A program made the translations under genes and the position numbers. A DNA stretch of 43,135 nucleotides. Origin: Thalassospira profundimaris. Lineage in GTDB: Bacteria; Pseudomonadota; Alphaproteobacteria; Rhodospirillales; Thalassospiraceae. The notes beneath the pieces are model-generated. The model saw only the letters and a list, made by a program, of their open reading frames with translations. It was not told the DNA's origin and did no database searches. The DNA lies in NCBI RefSeq assembly GCF_003326675.1, contig NZ_JPWF01000023.1, positions 1 to 43,135 of the forward strand. The letters run 5' to 3'. Of this stretch, positions 8,676 through 16,192 are shown piece by piece. The number at the start of each line of letters is the position of its first letter. Position 1 is the first letter of the stretch.

Positions 8676-9389
8676 ATGAAAAATTTTGCAAGACAGGCGC
8701 GCCGGACAGGCTTTTTTGCGGCATTTGCCACAATGACAACCTTAGGCTCGATACAACCATCCAGTGCGTCAGAGTGCACAACGGACGGATATATCGGATC
8801 GGTATGCTGGACCGCTGTACGCTATTGCCCGGAACATTATTTGCCCGCCGATGGGCGGGCCTTGCCGATCAACGGAAACGACGCGCTGTATGCCCTTATC
8901 GGCACAAGATATGGCGGATCACCAGTTCAATTCAATTTGCCGGATCTGCGCGGCCGGACCATCGCGGGCACCGGCACCAGCCAGGATCTGAATGTCAATC
9001 CGGTAGCCCTGGGCCAGATTCATGGCGCAGAAACAGCGACCGTCACTCCGGACAATCTTCCACCACACAGCCATAGCTGGCAACTGGGAACCGCAGAGGT
9101 TACCGGAACCCTCCGCGCCAGAGAAGCTTTGGGAACGACCGAAAACCCGGCCGGTGCTATGTTTGCGGAAAGAAGCACAGGTGGCATACCGGCGTCACGG
9201 ACGCCCGTATATGCAACTTCATCCAACAAGACATTACATCCGGATTCAGTAACCCTGACCAGCAATCCGGCCACCAGCAGGACAGAAGATGCCGGACTTG
9301 ATAAGGTGAACTTCGCCTTGAACCCGGCACAACAACCGATGCTGGCCTGCATTATGGTGCAGGGGGTTTTCCCGGTAAAACCCAACTAA
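8676..9389 (+). CDS. Secreted tail-collar/MdpB-fold protein, paralogue 3
   Basis: Encodes 237 residues from the ATG at 8676, chosen over an in-frame ATG at 8625 because GGAAAGGAAACAG precedes it and because it starts a clean signal peptide (basic N-terminus, hydrophobic core, SSASE cut region near residues 30-33). Collar blocks: IGSVCWTAVRYCPEHY, ADGRALP, ALYALIGTRYGG, FNLPDLRGRT, PPHSHS and a C-terminal LACIMVQGVFPVKPN. Cysteines fall at 34, 44, 51 and 225 with the same spacing as in paralogues 1 and 2. It is the last gene of the unit; a hairpin with a T-run follows 10 bases after the stop. Confidence 0.85.
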   Translation: MKNFARQARRTGFFAAFATMTTLGSIQPSSASECTTDGYIGSVCWTAVRYCPEHYLPADGRALPINGNDALYALIGTRYGGSPVQFNLPDLRGRTIAGTGTSQDLNVNPVALGQIHGAETATVTPDNLPPHSHSWQLGTAEVTGTLRAREALGTTENPAGAMFAERSTGGIPASRTPVYATSSNKTLHPDSVTLTSNPATSRTEDAGLDKVNFALNPAQQPMLACIMVQGVFPVKPN

Positions 9390-9399
9390 GGATGCTGAT

Positions 9400-9436
9400 C
9401 TCCCGGATGACAGAGCTTGTCCGGGAGTTTTATTTT
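9400..9436 (+). terminator. Rho-independent terminator after the collar genes
   Basis: CTCCCGGA (9400-9407) and TCCGGGAG (9420-9427) form a perfect 8-base stem with a 12-base loop, followed by TTTTATTTT. It closes the three-gene collar unit and protects the convergent aldo/keto reductase end from read-through. Confidence 0.8.
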
Positions 9437-9519
9437 CCGAGCTTCGGCCCCACGACCCGTTTCGATCGCTTCGGCAACGGCGACACTTTCCGGCAATCGC
9501 CGAGACCCAGAAAAACTTC

Positions 9520-9566
9520 ATCCTGCAATCAGTATTCGGCTTTGATCCTGCAAGACCCAAAAAAAT
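9520..9566. repeat. Short direct repeats in the convergent intergenic region
   Basis: ATCCTGCAA occurs at 9520-9528 and again at 9545-9553, with similar AGACCCA-plus-A-run tracts beside the copies (near 9503 and 9554). They lie between the collar terminator and the end of the aldo/keto reductase gene. No function is apparent; possibly the remains of a local duplication. Confidence 0.4.
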
Positions 9567-9605
9567 ACCTCGCAGGTTTCAGACCACCGGGCTCTCCGAT
9601 GCCTG

Positions 9606-10670
9606 TTACGACAGTGCATTCTTCCCCGCCCGATCATGCAAAGCCCAGTCACCATCACTGAATCGGTCGCGGGCGAACTGGCCCTGATGCCAGTATGGAT
9701 AGATCAGCGGCGGCTGACTGACGAGATCAAGCTGTTTGAGGTCTTCGTCATCAAGCTTAAGGTCAATGGCCCGGAAATTGTTGGTGAATTGCTGTTCGGA
9801 ACTTCCGCCAACCACAAGCGAAGAGACCGCCGGTCGCGTCAACAACCATGCAAGCGCGACCTGGGCGGCCTCGACGCCGTGTTTTTCACCCACCGAGACA
9901 AGGACGTCAACTATATCCCACAAACGTCCCTGATCCCGGATGGGTGGTTCGGTCCAGCCCGCATCCTGCCTTGAACCCTTGGCGACAGGCGTATGACGGG
10001 TGTGTTTACCGCTCAGCAAACCAGCCGCCAACGGGCTCCAGACCAGAACCCCCAACCCTTGATCAACCGAAATCGGAAGCAGTTCATATTCTGCTTCGCG
10101 GGCCTCAAGGGTGTAATGGATTTGTTGCGTGACAAACCGGACGCGACGGTCGCGTTCAGATGCCTGCAACGATTTCATGATGTGCCAACCCGAATAGTTG
10201 GAACAGCCGACATAGCGCACCTTGCCCTGTGTCACGAGGGTATCAAGGGCTGCCATTTTCTCTTCGACCGGCGTTACACCGTCCCATTCGTGCATATAGT
10301 AAATGTCGATATGGTCGGTGCGCAGGTTGCGAAGCGTCTTTTCACATTCCCGAATAAGGTGATAGCGACTGACACCTTCGTCATTCGGGCCATCCCCGAT
10401 CCGCATTCTGGCCTTGGATGTCACCAGAACATTGTCCCGGCGTCCTTCAAGAACTTCGCCAAGAATCTGTTCGGACAGACCGGTGGAATACATGTTCGCG
10501 GTGTCAAAAACATTCACACCGTTATCAATGCAACAATCCACCAGACGTTTGGCATCCGAAACACCCTGGCTTCCGACCATGGCAAACGGGCCCTGACCAC
10601 CAAACGTAAAAGTACCCATCGAAATGGCGGAGACTTTAAGGCCTGAACGGCCAAGGGTTCTGTATTCCAT
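9606..10670 (-). CDS. Aldo/keto reductase
   Basis: Encodes 354 residues. The family's catalytic tetrad is visible as Asp56, Tyr61, Lys86 and His127 (contexts FDTANMYS, TSKAR, YYMHEWDG), and the NADP-binding end reads SSLVVGGSSEQQ. A TIM-barrel oxidoreductase of ordinary length, cytoplasmic, using NADPH or NADH to interconvert a carbonyl and an alcohol. It is the last gene of the minus-strand operon that begins at 17218, 110 bases after dhaL, with a CAGGAA ribosome site. Its partners (sugar importer, DhaK, DhaL) suggest it acts on a small ketose, aldose or polyol. The exact substrate is not readable, and a detoxifying role is an alternative. Confidence 0.88.
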   Translation of the reverse strand: MEYRTLGRSGLKVSAISMGTFTFGGQGPFAMVGSQGVSDAKRLVDCCIDNGVNVFDTANMYSTGLSEQILGEVLEGRRDNVLVTSKARMRIGDGPNDEGVSRYHLIRECEKTLRNLRTDHIDIYYMHEWDGVTPVEEKMAALDTLVTQGKVRYVGCSNYSGWHIMKSLQASERDRRVRFVTQQIHYTLEAREAEYELLPISVDQGLGVLVWSPLAAGLLSGKHTRHTPVAKGSRQDAGWTEPPIRDQGRLWDIVDVLVSVGEKHGVEAAQVALAWLLTRPAVSSLVVGGSSEQQFTNNFRAIDLKLDDEDLKQLDLVSQPPLIYPYWHQGQFARDRFSDGDWALHDRAGKNALS

Positions 10671-10718
10671 GTCTTGTTCCTGCGGTTATCGAGAACGGAG
10701 TTCAGGGAAAGGCGGGCA

Positions 10719-10775
10719 CGGCATATGGGACAATCCCAGGGAAGAAGGGAGAAAACAGATCATCTCCATATGCCG
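10719..10775 (-). repeat. Inverted repeat / hairpin between dhaL and the reductase gene
   Basis: CGGCATATGG (10719-10728) and CCATATGCCG (10766-10775) are perfect 10-base inverted arms 37 bases apart. A shorter hairpin, TGGGA-CAA-TCCCA (10726-10738), overlaps the first arm, so the two folds exclude each other. Either could stabilise the upstream mRNA or lower downstream expression. There is no T-run, so this is not a standard terminator. Confidence 0.45.
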
Positions 10776-10780
10776 CGTGA

Positions 10781-11416
10781 TCAGCGATTACAGAATGCTG
10801 CAACCGTTTCGATCAAAAGTGCTGCTACTGTGCTGCCGGCATCCTGAAGGCCCTTGCTTTTATCGGCAAAGGCGGCTGCCTTGCCGTGCTGGGCAACAAG
10901 ATCCTTGGTGGCTTCAAGGGCGGCCTTGGCGTCCTGCGACGCCTTGCCGGTCGCATCCCCAAGCGAAACACCCGCTGCAAGCGATGCTTCAAGACTGTCG
11001 GCAATCGGCACCAGAACATCAAGAACGGTCTTGTCGCCAAGCTTGGCCTTGCCGCGCTCGGCAATCCCGTCGGCATAGGCCCGCCAGAACGCCGCCATTT
11101 CGGCAGTCCCGATTTCGGTCGCGTCCCCAAGGGCCTTGCCACCACGCATAAATCCGGTCGCGGTCAGGGTGCCCATGGTTGACGGCGCTGCTTTTGCCAT
11201 CGCAGCACCGGCCATCATGAACTGTTTGCCCATCGGGTTATCCGCAAGCGATGCGACGGTGTTTGATGCAGCTTCAAACGCCGCATTCATCGTGATCCCG
11301 AGATCACTGTCACCGACCTTGGCATCAAGGGCGATCAGTTCATCGCGTTTGTCACGGAACGTTCCGTGCAGGGCTTCGAACAATGCGGCGATATCGCCAC
11401 TGGTAATCTTGTCCAT
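10781..11416 (-). CDS. dhaL: Dihydroxyacetone kinase subunit DhaL (ATP/ADP-binding domain)
   Basis: Encodes 211 residues, the usual length for free DhaL. The Mg-nucleotide-binding acidic cluster is visible as Asp31, Asp36 and Asp38 (LDAKVGDSDLGITM), followed by the nucleotide-binding APSTMGTL region and GDKTVLDVLVP. With DhaK it phosphorylates dihydroxyacetone or a related short ketose. Directly behind dhaK (12 bases apart). No DhaM or other PTS phosphocarrier is in the window, so either ATP is the phosphoryl donor or a PTS partner sits elsewhere. Sequence alone does not decide between them. Confidence 0.9.
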   Translation of the reverse strand: MDKITSGDIAALFEALHGTFRDKRDELIALDAKVGDSDLGITMNAAFEAASNTVASLADNPMGKQFMMAGAAMAKAAPSTMGTLTATGFMRGGKALGDATEIGTAEMAAFWRAYADGIAERGKAKLGDKTVLDVLVPIADSLEASLAAGVSLGDATGKASQDAKAALEATKDLVAQHGKAAAFADKSKGLQDAGSTVAALLIETVAAFCNR

Positions 11417-11428
11417 TGCGGCCTCGGC

Positions 11429-12430
11429 TTACTTGGCAAAATGTTTGAAGAACGGGGTGTCGGCCTTGGCCGCCATCAGACGATCAAGTTCCTCGTCGAG
11501 ATGCAGAACAGAAATGGACGCACCGGCCATTTCCATCGATGTTGCAAACTCGCCGATCCAGACATGCTTTACGTTGACCTTGCGTTCGCTCATCAACTGA
11601 TGCACGCGACGGAACAGGATATAAAGTTCTTCAAGCGGGGTGCCGCCAAGACCGTTGACCAGAATGGCAACGCCGTCATCGGCCTTGTAATCCTGTTCGG
11701 CAAAGATTTTGTCCATCATCTCGTCGACAAGCGGATCGGCCGCGGTCAGCTTTTTGCGGCTGATGCCGTTTTCGCCATGGATACCCATGCCGATTTCCAT
11801 TTCATCAGCACCGATTTCAAAGGACGGCTTGCCGATTTCCGGGATCACGCAGCTGCTCAGTGCAACACCGATGGTACGCGTGCGATCTTTTGCCTTTTCG
11901 GCAACGCGGGCAACATCTTCAAGCGACATGCCTTCTTCGGACGCCGCACCGGCTGCTTTATACAGGAAGAAGATACCGGCAACGCCGCGGCGTTTGTGTT
12001 CTTCACCAACGACGGACGATGCAACATCGTCATTGCCAACAACCGAAAGAACCTTGATGTCTTCCATGTCGGCAAGTTCGGTCGCCATATCAAAGTTGAT
12101 GATGTCGCCGGTATAGTTGCCATAGATATAAAGAACGCCCGCGCCCTGGTCGATATACTTGGTGACTTCAAGCATCTGATCGGCACTCGGGGACTGGAAC
12201 ACGCCACCAACAGCCGCGCCATCCAGCATACCTTCACCAACATAGCCCAGGAACAGCGGAAGGTGACCCGAACCGCCGCCCGTCGCAATACCGACCTTGC
12301 CCGGCTTCGGCGCCGATTTCACATAGCAGCGCTTGTCGTCATTCACATAGGTGACGTCGCTGTTGGCAAGATAGATACCTTCAAGCATTTCATCGACGAA
12401 ATTCTTGGGATCATTCAGAAACTTTTTCAT
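11429..12430 (-). CDS. dhaK: Dihydroxyacetone kinase subunit DhaK (substrate-binding domain)
   Basis: Encodes 333 residues, typical for DhaK. Residues 51-56 read GGGSGH; His56 and Asp109 (NYTGD) match the E. coli DhaK active-site numbering. His218 in GMGIHGENG corresponds to the histidine that binds the substrate carbonyl as a hemiaminal. E. coli has GIHGEPG, so the Pro-to-Asn change beside the catalytic histidine is a small departure. Cytoplasmic; it works with DhaL. Genes of this family linked to sugar ABC importers may act on dihydroxyacetone or on tetruloses such as erythrulose; the operon's importer makes the second group plausible (inference). Confidence 0.92.
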   Translation of the reverse strand: MKKFLNDPKNFVDEMLEGIYLANSDVTYVNDDKRCYVKSAPKPGKVGIATGGGSGHLPLFLGYVGEGMLDGAAVGGVFQSPSADQMLEVTKYIDQGAGVLYIYGNYTGDIINFDMATELADMEDIKVLSVVGNDDVASSVVGEEHKRRGVAGIFFLYKAAGAASEEGMSLEDVARVAEKAKDRTRTIGVALSSCVIPEIGKPSFEIGADEMEIGMGIHGENGISRKKLTAADPLVDEMMDKIFAEQDYKADDGVAILVNGLGGTPLEELYILFRRVHQLMSERKVNVKHVWIGEFATSMEMAGASISVLHLDEELDRLMAAKADTPFFKHFAK

Positions 12431-12441
12431 GATTTTCTCTT

Positions 12442-13488
12442 TTATTTCGCAGGTTTGAATTTGCGCTGGCGGGTCACAAAGAAGGCTGCGGCAAGCAGGA
12501 TGAATGCGCCGACGAACACCCGTTGCCAGGTACTCGGAATGCCAACCATCACCAGAACGTTATCGACAACAACAACCAGAAGAACACCAAGCATGGTCCC
12601 GATAACCGAACCCGTTCCCCCGGTGATGCGCGCACCACCAAGAACCACTGCGGCAATCACCGCGATCTCGGTTCCGACAAGGTCAAACGGATTGGCAAGA
12701 CGGTTTGCGGTGATGTGAACAATCCCCGCCAGACCAGCCAGGGCACCGGCATATCCAAAGACAAACAGATGAACGATTTTGACGTTGTAACCCAGACGTG
12801 CGGTTACCTCGGGATTACCGCCAAGCGAAAAGATCGCACGCCCCATCAGGGTGCGTCGCATGATCCACCAGGTCAGAACAGCAACAGCAGGCAGGATCAG
12901 GAAATAAAGCGGCAGACTGATCAGGGCACCGTTCACTGCTTCGACTTCCAGCAACGAAATACGGCCAAATGTCCCCATCTCGCCGGGAAGTTCCATGATC
13001 CAGGTCGTGCCGATAAAGGCCAACAAGCCGCCACGGAACAGGTATTGGGTGCCGATGGTCACAATCAGCGACGGGACGCGCAGGGAATAGACAAGATAGC
13101 CATTCACAACGCCAAGAAACACGCCACCCGCAACCGCAATCGCAAAGACCGCGATGATCGAAAGATCGGGGGCGAAATTCTGCACCAGCAATGTGATGGA
13201 ATACATCGTCAAAGCGGCAATTGCGGTAAAGGAAACATCAATCCCGCCCGCTGCCAGAACGACAAAGACACCAAGGGCAAACAGCCCCGTCACCACACTT
13301 GCACGTCCGATATCAATCAGGGTCGATGCCTGAAGGAATGCCGGGTTGGCAATGGTGACACCAAGGCAAATCGCCACCAGCAAGAACAGGGTCACAAATT
13401 CCGGCCTTTTGGCGATCAATTCGCCCAAACCGCCAGAACGCTGTGCCTGGATTGCCTTGTCACTATGCGAGGTTCCAGCCGAACTCAT
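12442..13488 (-). CDS. Sugar ABC transporter permease (RbsC-like), second permease
   Basis: Encodes 348 residues with about 8-10 hydrophobic segments and the conserved AGGIDVSFTAIAAL and VLGGARITGGTGSVIGTMLG blocks of ribose-type inner-membrane permeases. The start ATG overlaps the ATPase stop by 4 bases (ATGA), showing translational coupling. Together with the permease at 16193-17218 it should form a heterodimeric channel, as seen in other carbohydrate importers of this class with two permease genes. dhaK follows 11 bases downstream. Confidence 0.92.
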   Translation of the reverse strand: MSSAGTSHSDKAIQAQRSGGLGELIAKRPEFVTLFLLVAICLGVTIANPAFLQASTLIDIGRASVVTGLFALGVFVVLAAGGIDVSFTAIAALTMYSITLLVQNFAPDLSIIAVFAIAVAGGVFLGVVNGYLVYSLRVPSLIVTIGTQYLFRGGLLAFIGTTWIMELPGEMGTFGRISLLEVEAVNGALISLPLYFLILPAVAVLTWWIMRRTLMGRAIFSLGGNPEVTARLGYNVKIVHLFVFGYAGALAGLAGIVHITANRLANPFDLVGTEIAVIAAVVLGGARITGGTGSVIGTMLGVLLVVVVDNVLVMVGIPSTWQRVFVGAFILLAAAFFVTRQRKFKPAK

Positions 13489-15032
13489 GCTGCACCTTCC
13501 TGTACTGAACCAAGCATTGCCTGGTAAATCTCGTCCTCGTTGGCGCTCGCCCCGTTCAGGTCGGCAACAACTTCGCCTGCATTCATCACCAGAATGCGAT
13601 CACAGTTCTGAAGAAGTTCGGGCAGATCATCACTGACAATCACAAGCCCCATGCCTTCTTCGGCCATCTTCTGGATAGTCTGGTAAATCGCATCCTTGGA
13701 CCCGACATCAACACCGACGGTCGGCCCGTGCAGGACAAGAATTTCAGGATCGATACTTAGCCAGCGACCAATCAGAACACGCTGCTGGTTGCCCCCGGAA
13801 AGGGCCGAAACCGGTAATTCGATATCCCCGGTATTCAGGCGCATCTTCTCGGAAATGTTGCGGGCAATTTCCTTGCCCTTTTTCATGTCAAGAATGCCGA
13901 ACTTGTTGGCAAGCTTGGTCAGGATCAGGGCAATTTCGTTCTGATAGATCGACTTGGTCAGGAACAGACCTTCAGACAGGCGATCTTCGGGAACATACCC
14001 GATCCCGGCTTTGATGGATTCCGGTGCCGAATGAATGCGAACCGGTTTGCCATTCACCGAAATCGAACCGCTGCTGGCCGGGCTGATCCCTGCAATGGCC
14101 AGGGCCAATTCGTTCCTGCCGCTATCGGACAGGCCGGTGATACCCAGAACTTCGCCCTTGTGCAGCTTGAAGCTGACATCATTAAAGCGTCCGGGAACTT
14201 CAAGACCATCAAGCGCCATCAGGGTTTCCGTCGATGGGCCTGCGGTGCGATAGCGTTTTTCGCTGATCTGTCGTCCTGTCATCAGTTCGGCAAGATCGGC
14301 ACGGGTGTAATTGTTGATCGGTCCCTGTGCGACACACAAACCATCTCGGAAGACAATCGCGTGCCCGCCGATCCGGTAGCATTCTTCAAGTTTGTGGGTA
14401 ACAAACAGCACTGCCACATTTTGCGAACGCAGGCGCGACACAACTTCGATCAGGTTTTCAACTTCGCGACGGGTCAGCGATGTGGTCGGCTCGTCCATGA
14501 TCACCAGACGCGCTTCGCACGCAATGGCGCGCGCAATCGCAACAAGCTGACGAATGGCAAGCGGAAGCTCGGACACAATCGTTGACAACAATTCGGCCGT
14601 CACAGTCAAACCAACCTGTGACAGGGCCTTGGTCGCGGTATCTTTCAGACGTGCGCGATCAAGCGTGCGCAGAAGACGGCCATGGCCTTCTACAAGCTGT
14701 TCTCCAAGCGCGACGTTTTCCATCACGGTCAGATTGGGGATCAGTGACAGGTCCTGATAGACCGTCTCGATCCCGAAATCGAGTGACTGGATCGGCGTCA
14801 GTTCTTTATGGACTTCGCCATCAAGAATGATCTGCCCTTCGCTGGGCGGATGCGCCCCGGCCATAATCTTGATTACGGTACTTTTGCCACAACCGTTCTC
14901 GCCAAGCAGGTGATACACCTCGCCGGCCTCAAGTGACATATCAACCCCCCGAAGGGCATGCACACCACCGAAACGCTTGTGGATATTTCGCAGCTCAAGA
15001 AAGCAGCGATTTTGCTGATCTTGCTGGGTCAC
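13485..15032 (-). CDS. Sugar ABC transporter ATP-binding protein (RbsA/MglA-like, two NBDs)
   Basis: Encodes 515 residues, the usual size of the fused double-ATPase of ribose-type importers. The N-terminal half has Walker A GENGCGKST (residues 44-52) and Walker B LVIMDEPTT. Its signature is degenerate (VSELPLAIRQLVAIARA). The C-terminal half has the degenerate Walker A-like GLSDSGRNEL that is normal for this family, and a good LSGGNQQRVLIGRWL signature. Cytoplasmic side of the importer. It sits between the binding-protein gene (91 bases, with a hairpin) and the second permease (4-base overlap). Confidence 0.94.
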   Translation of the reverse strand: MTQQDQQNRCFLELRNIHKRFGGVHALRGVDMSLEAGEVYHLLGENGCGKSTVIKIMAGAHPPSEGQIILDGEVHKELTPIQSLDFGIETVYQDLSLIPNLTVMENVALGEQLVEGHGRLLRTLDRARLKDTATKALSQVGLTVTAELLSTIVSELPLAIRQLVAIARAIACEARLVIMDEPTTSLTRREVENLIEVVSRLRSQNVAVLFVTHKLEECYRIGGHAIVFRDGLCVAQGPINNYTRADLAELMTGRQISEKRYRTAGPSTETLMALDGLEVPGRFNDVSFKLHKGEVLGITGLSDSGRNELALAIAGISPASSGSISVNGKPVRIHSAPESIKAGIGYVPEDRLSEGLFLTKSIYQNEIALILTKLANKFGILDMKKGKEIARNISEKMRLNTGDIELPVSALSGGNQQRVLIGRWLSIDPEILVLHGPTVGVDVGSKDAIYQTIQKMAEEGMGLVIVSDDLPELLQNCDRILVMNAGEVVADLNGASANEDEIYQAMLGSVQEGAA

Positions 15033-15079
15033 CAGTTATTCCCTTCTTGCTGACGCGTTCTGTCAGACATAGCCTGACG

Positions 15080-15106
15080 GGCCCGAAGCAGTTCATGCTT
15101 CGGGCC
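15080..15106 (-). terminator. Intra-operon hairpin after the sugar-binding protein gene
   Basis: GGCCCGAAGCA (15080-15090) and TGCTTCGGGCC (15096-15106) form a perfect 11-base stem with a 5-base loop, directly after the binding-protein stop. No T-run follows on the minus strand. The likely role is stabilising the upstream mRNA or partial attenuation, so that the binding protein is made in excess over ATPase and permease, as in maltose- and histidine-type operons. Confidence 0.6.
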
Positions 15107-15123
15107 ACAGGCATCAGGTGATC

Positions 15124-16134
15124 TTAGAAAAGGTAATCCTTGTAGGTGTCTTTATCGGCCAGAACCATGCCGTTACCGATAATCAACAGACCTTTACCCG
15201 CACCCGGCTTGACGGTGACTTTTTCGTAACCTTCAACGCCAAGATCCATGCCATCGGTGATTTCTTTGCCTTCAAGCATGAATTTCGCGACAGCATTCAT
15301 CGCCATACCGGCTTTCTGCGGATCCCAGAAGCCGATTGCGGTGATTGCGCCAGAGTCCAGATACGCCGCAGACGGGTTCGGAAGACCGGTACCAACCAGG
15401 CAAACCTTGCCAGCCAGACCTGCTTCTTCAATCGCACGACCTACACCAAGAACATCGTTACCAGCCGAAGTCTGGAAACCTTTGATGTCCGGGTGCTTGC
15501 GCAGGATTTCTTTGGCTTTTTCGTAGGTGCCGTTGGCATCGTCGAACGATTCATTGTTCGGATCAACCAGTTCCATGCCCGGATATTTCTTGGCATTTTC
15601 TTCACCTGCACCAACCCACTGCATGTGGGTACGGCTGCCAAGCGAACCAACGAAGGTGGTCCATTTGCCTTCACCGCCCATGCACTGTGCAAGACGCTCG
15701 TTCAGGGATGCACCGTAATCGTTGTTATCGAATGCTTCGATATCAGCGTGGGTGTTTGCCTGGTTATCGGCTTCGTGGGTGACGATGATCGTGCCACGGT
15801 CCATAGCACGGCCCAGAATACCTTCAAGGATATCCGGATCCATCGGAACAACTGCCAGCGCATCCACACCGGTCGCGACCAGATCCTGAACGATCTGAAG
15901 CTGCTGTGCGGAATCGGCCGTTGCCGGGCCAACCTGGCGAATATTCATTTCCGGGTTCTGTTCCGCAAACAGGTTAACACCGGTTTCCATGCGGTCGAAC
16001 CACGGAATACCGCTGATTTTAACAACCGTGGTGACGGTTTTGCCGTCCTGCGCCGAAGCCGGTGCTGCAATTCCTGCCAAAGTCATGGCAGCAACAGCAA
16101 ATACAGAACCTTTCAGAAGAGTCGAAATTTTCAT
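15124..16134 (-). CDS. Sugar ABC transporter periplasmic binding protein (RhaS/LsrB/RbsB-type)
   Basis: Encodes 336 residues. Sec signal peptide residues 1-28 (ends APASA), mature chain from Gln29. The sequence follows the Peripla_BP_4 pattern: VVKISGIPWFDRMETGV, VGPATADSAQQLQIVQDL, VDALAVVPMDPDIL, IIVTHEAD and GNDVLGVGRAIEEAGL. Closest by eye to the rhamnose/AI-2/ribose cluster rather than to xylose or galactose binders. It delivers the substrate to the membrane complex encoded on both sides of it. Substrate unknown; the DhaK/DhaL partners favour a small ketose or a polyol-derived sugar. Confidence 0.92.
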   Translation of the reverse strand: MKISTLLKGSVFAVAAMTLAGIAAPASAQDGKTVTTVVKISGIPWFDRMETGVNLFAEQNPEMNIRQVGPATADSAQQLQIVQDLVATGVDALAVVPMDPDILEGILGRAMDRGTIIVTHEADNQANTHADIEAFDNNDYGASLNERLAQCMGGEGKWTTFVGSLGSRTHMQWVGAGEENAKKYPGMELVDPNNESFDDANGTYEKAKEILRKHPDIKGFQTSAGNDVLGVGRAIEEAGLAGKVCLVGTGLPNPSAAYLDSGAITAIGFWDPQKAGMAMNAVAKFMLEGKEITDGMDLGVEGYEKVTVKPGAGKGLLIIGNGMVLADKDTYKDYLF

Positions 16135-16192
16135 TAGCTTTCCTCCCGAGTTGGAAAATCTTGTTTAGGCAGACGGTGCCCTCGATTTTTGA

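Noticed and set aside
7201..9389. Prophage remnant
   Set aside because: The collar fold is phage-derived, but all three proteins carry signal peptides and no other phage gene, integrase or attachment site is near.
10719..10775. Riboswitch between dhaL and the reductase gene
   Set aside because: Only two simple stems are visible, with no match to a known riboswitch core; listed as hairpins only.
11366..12718. 450-codon plus-strand frame opposite dhaK
   Set aside because: Long antisense frame caused by biased third positions of dhaK; composition is low-complexity, rich in His, Phe and Thr, and it has no family resemblance.
12523..13527. 334-codon plus-strand frame opposite the second sugar permease
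   Set aside because: Extremely polar, Asn/Gln/Lys/His-rich translation typical of the antisense of hydrophobic membrane-protein codons.
15118..16137. 339-codon plus-strand frame almost exactly antisense to the sugar-binding protein gene
   Set aside because: Striking in length but mirrors codon bias of the sense gene; the sense strand has a signal peptide and family motifs. No promoter or ribosome site for the antisense frame.
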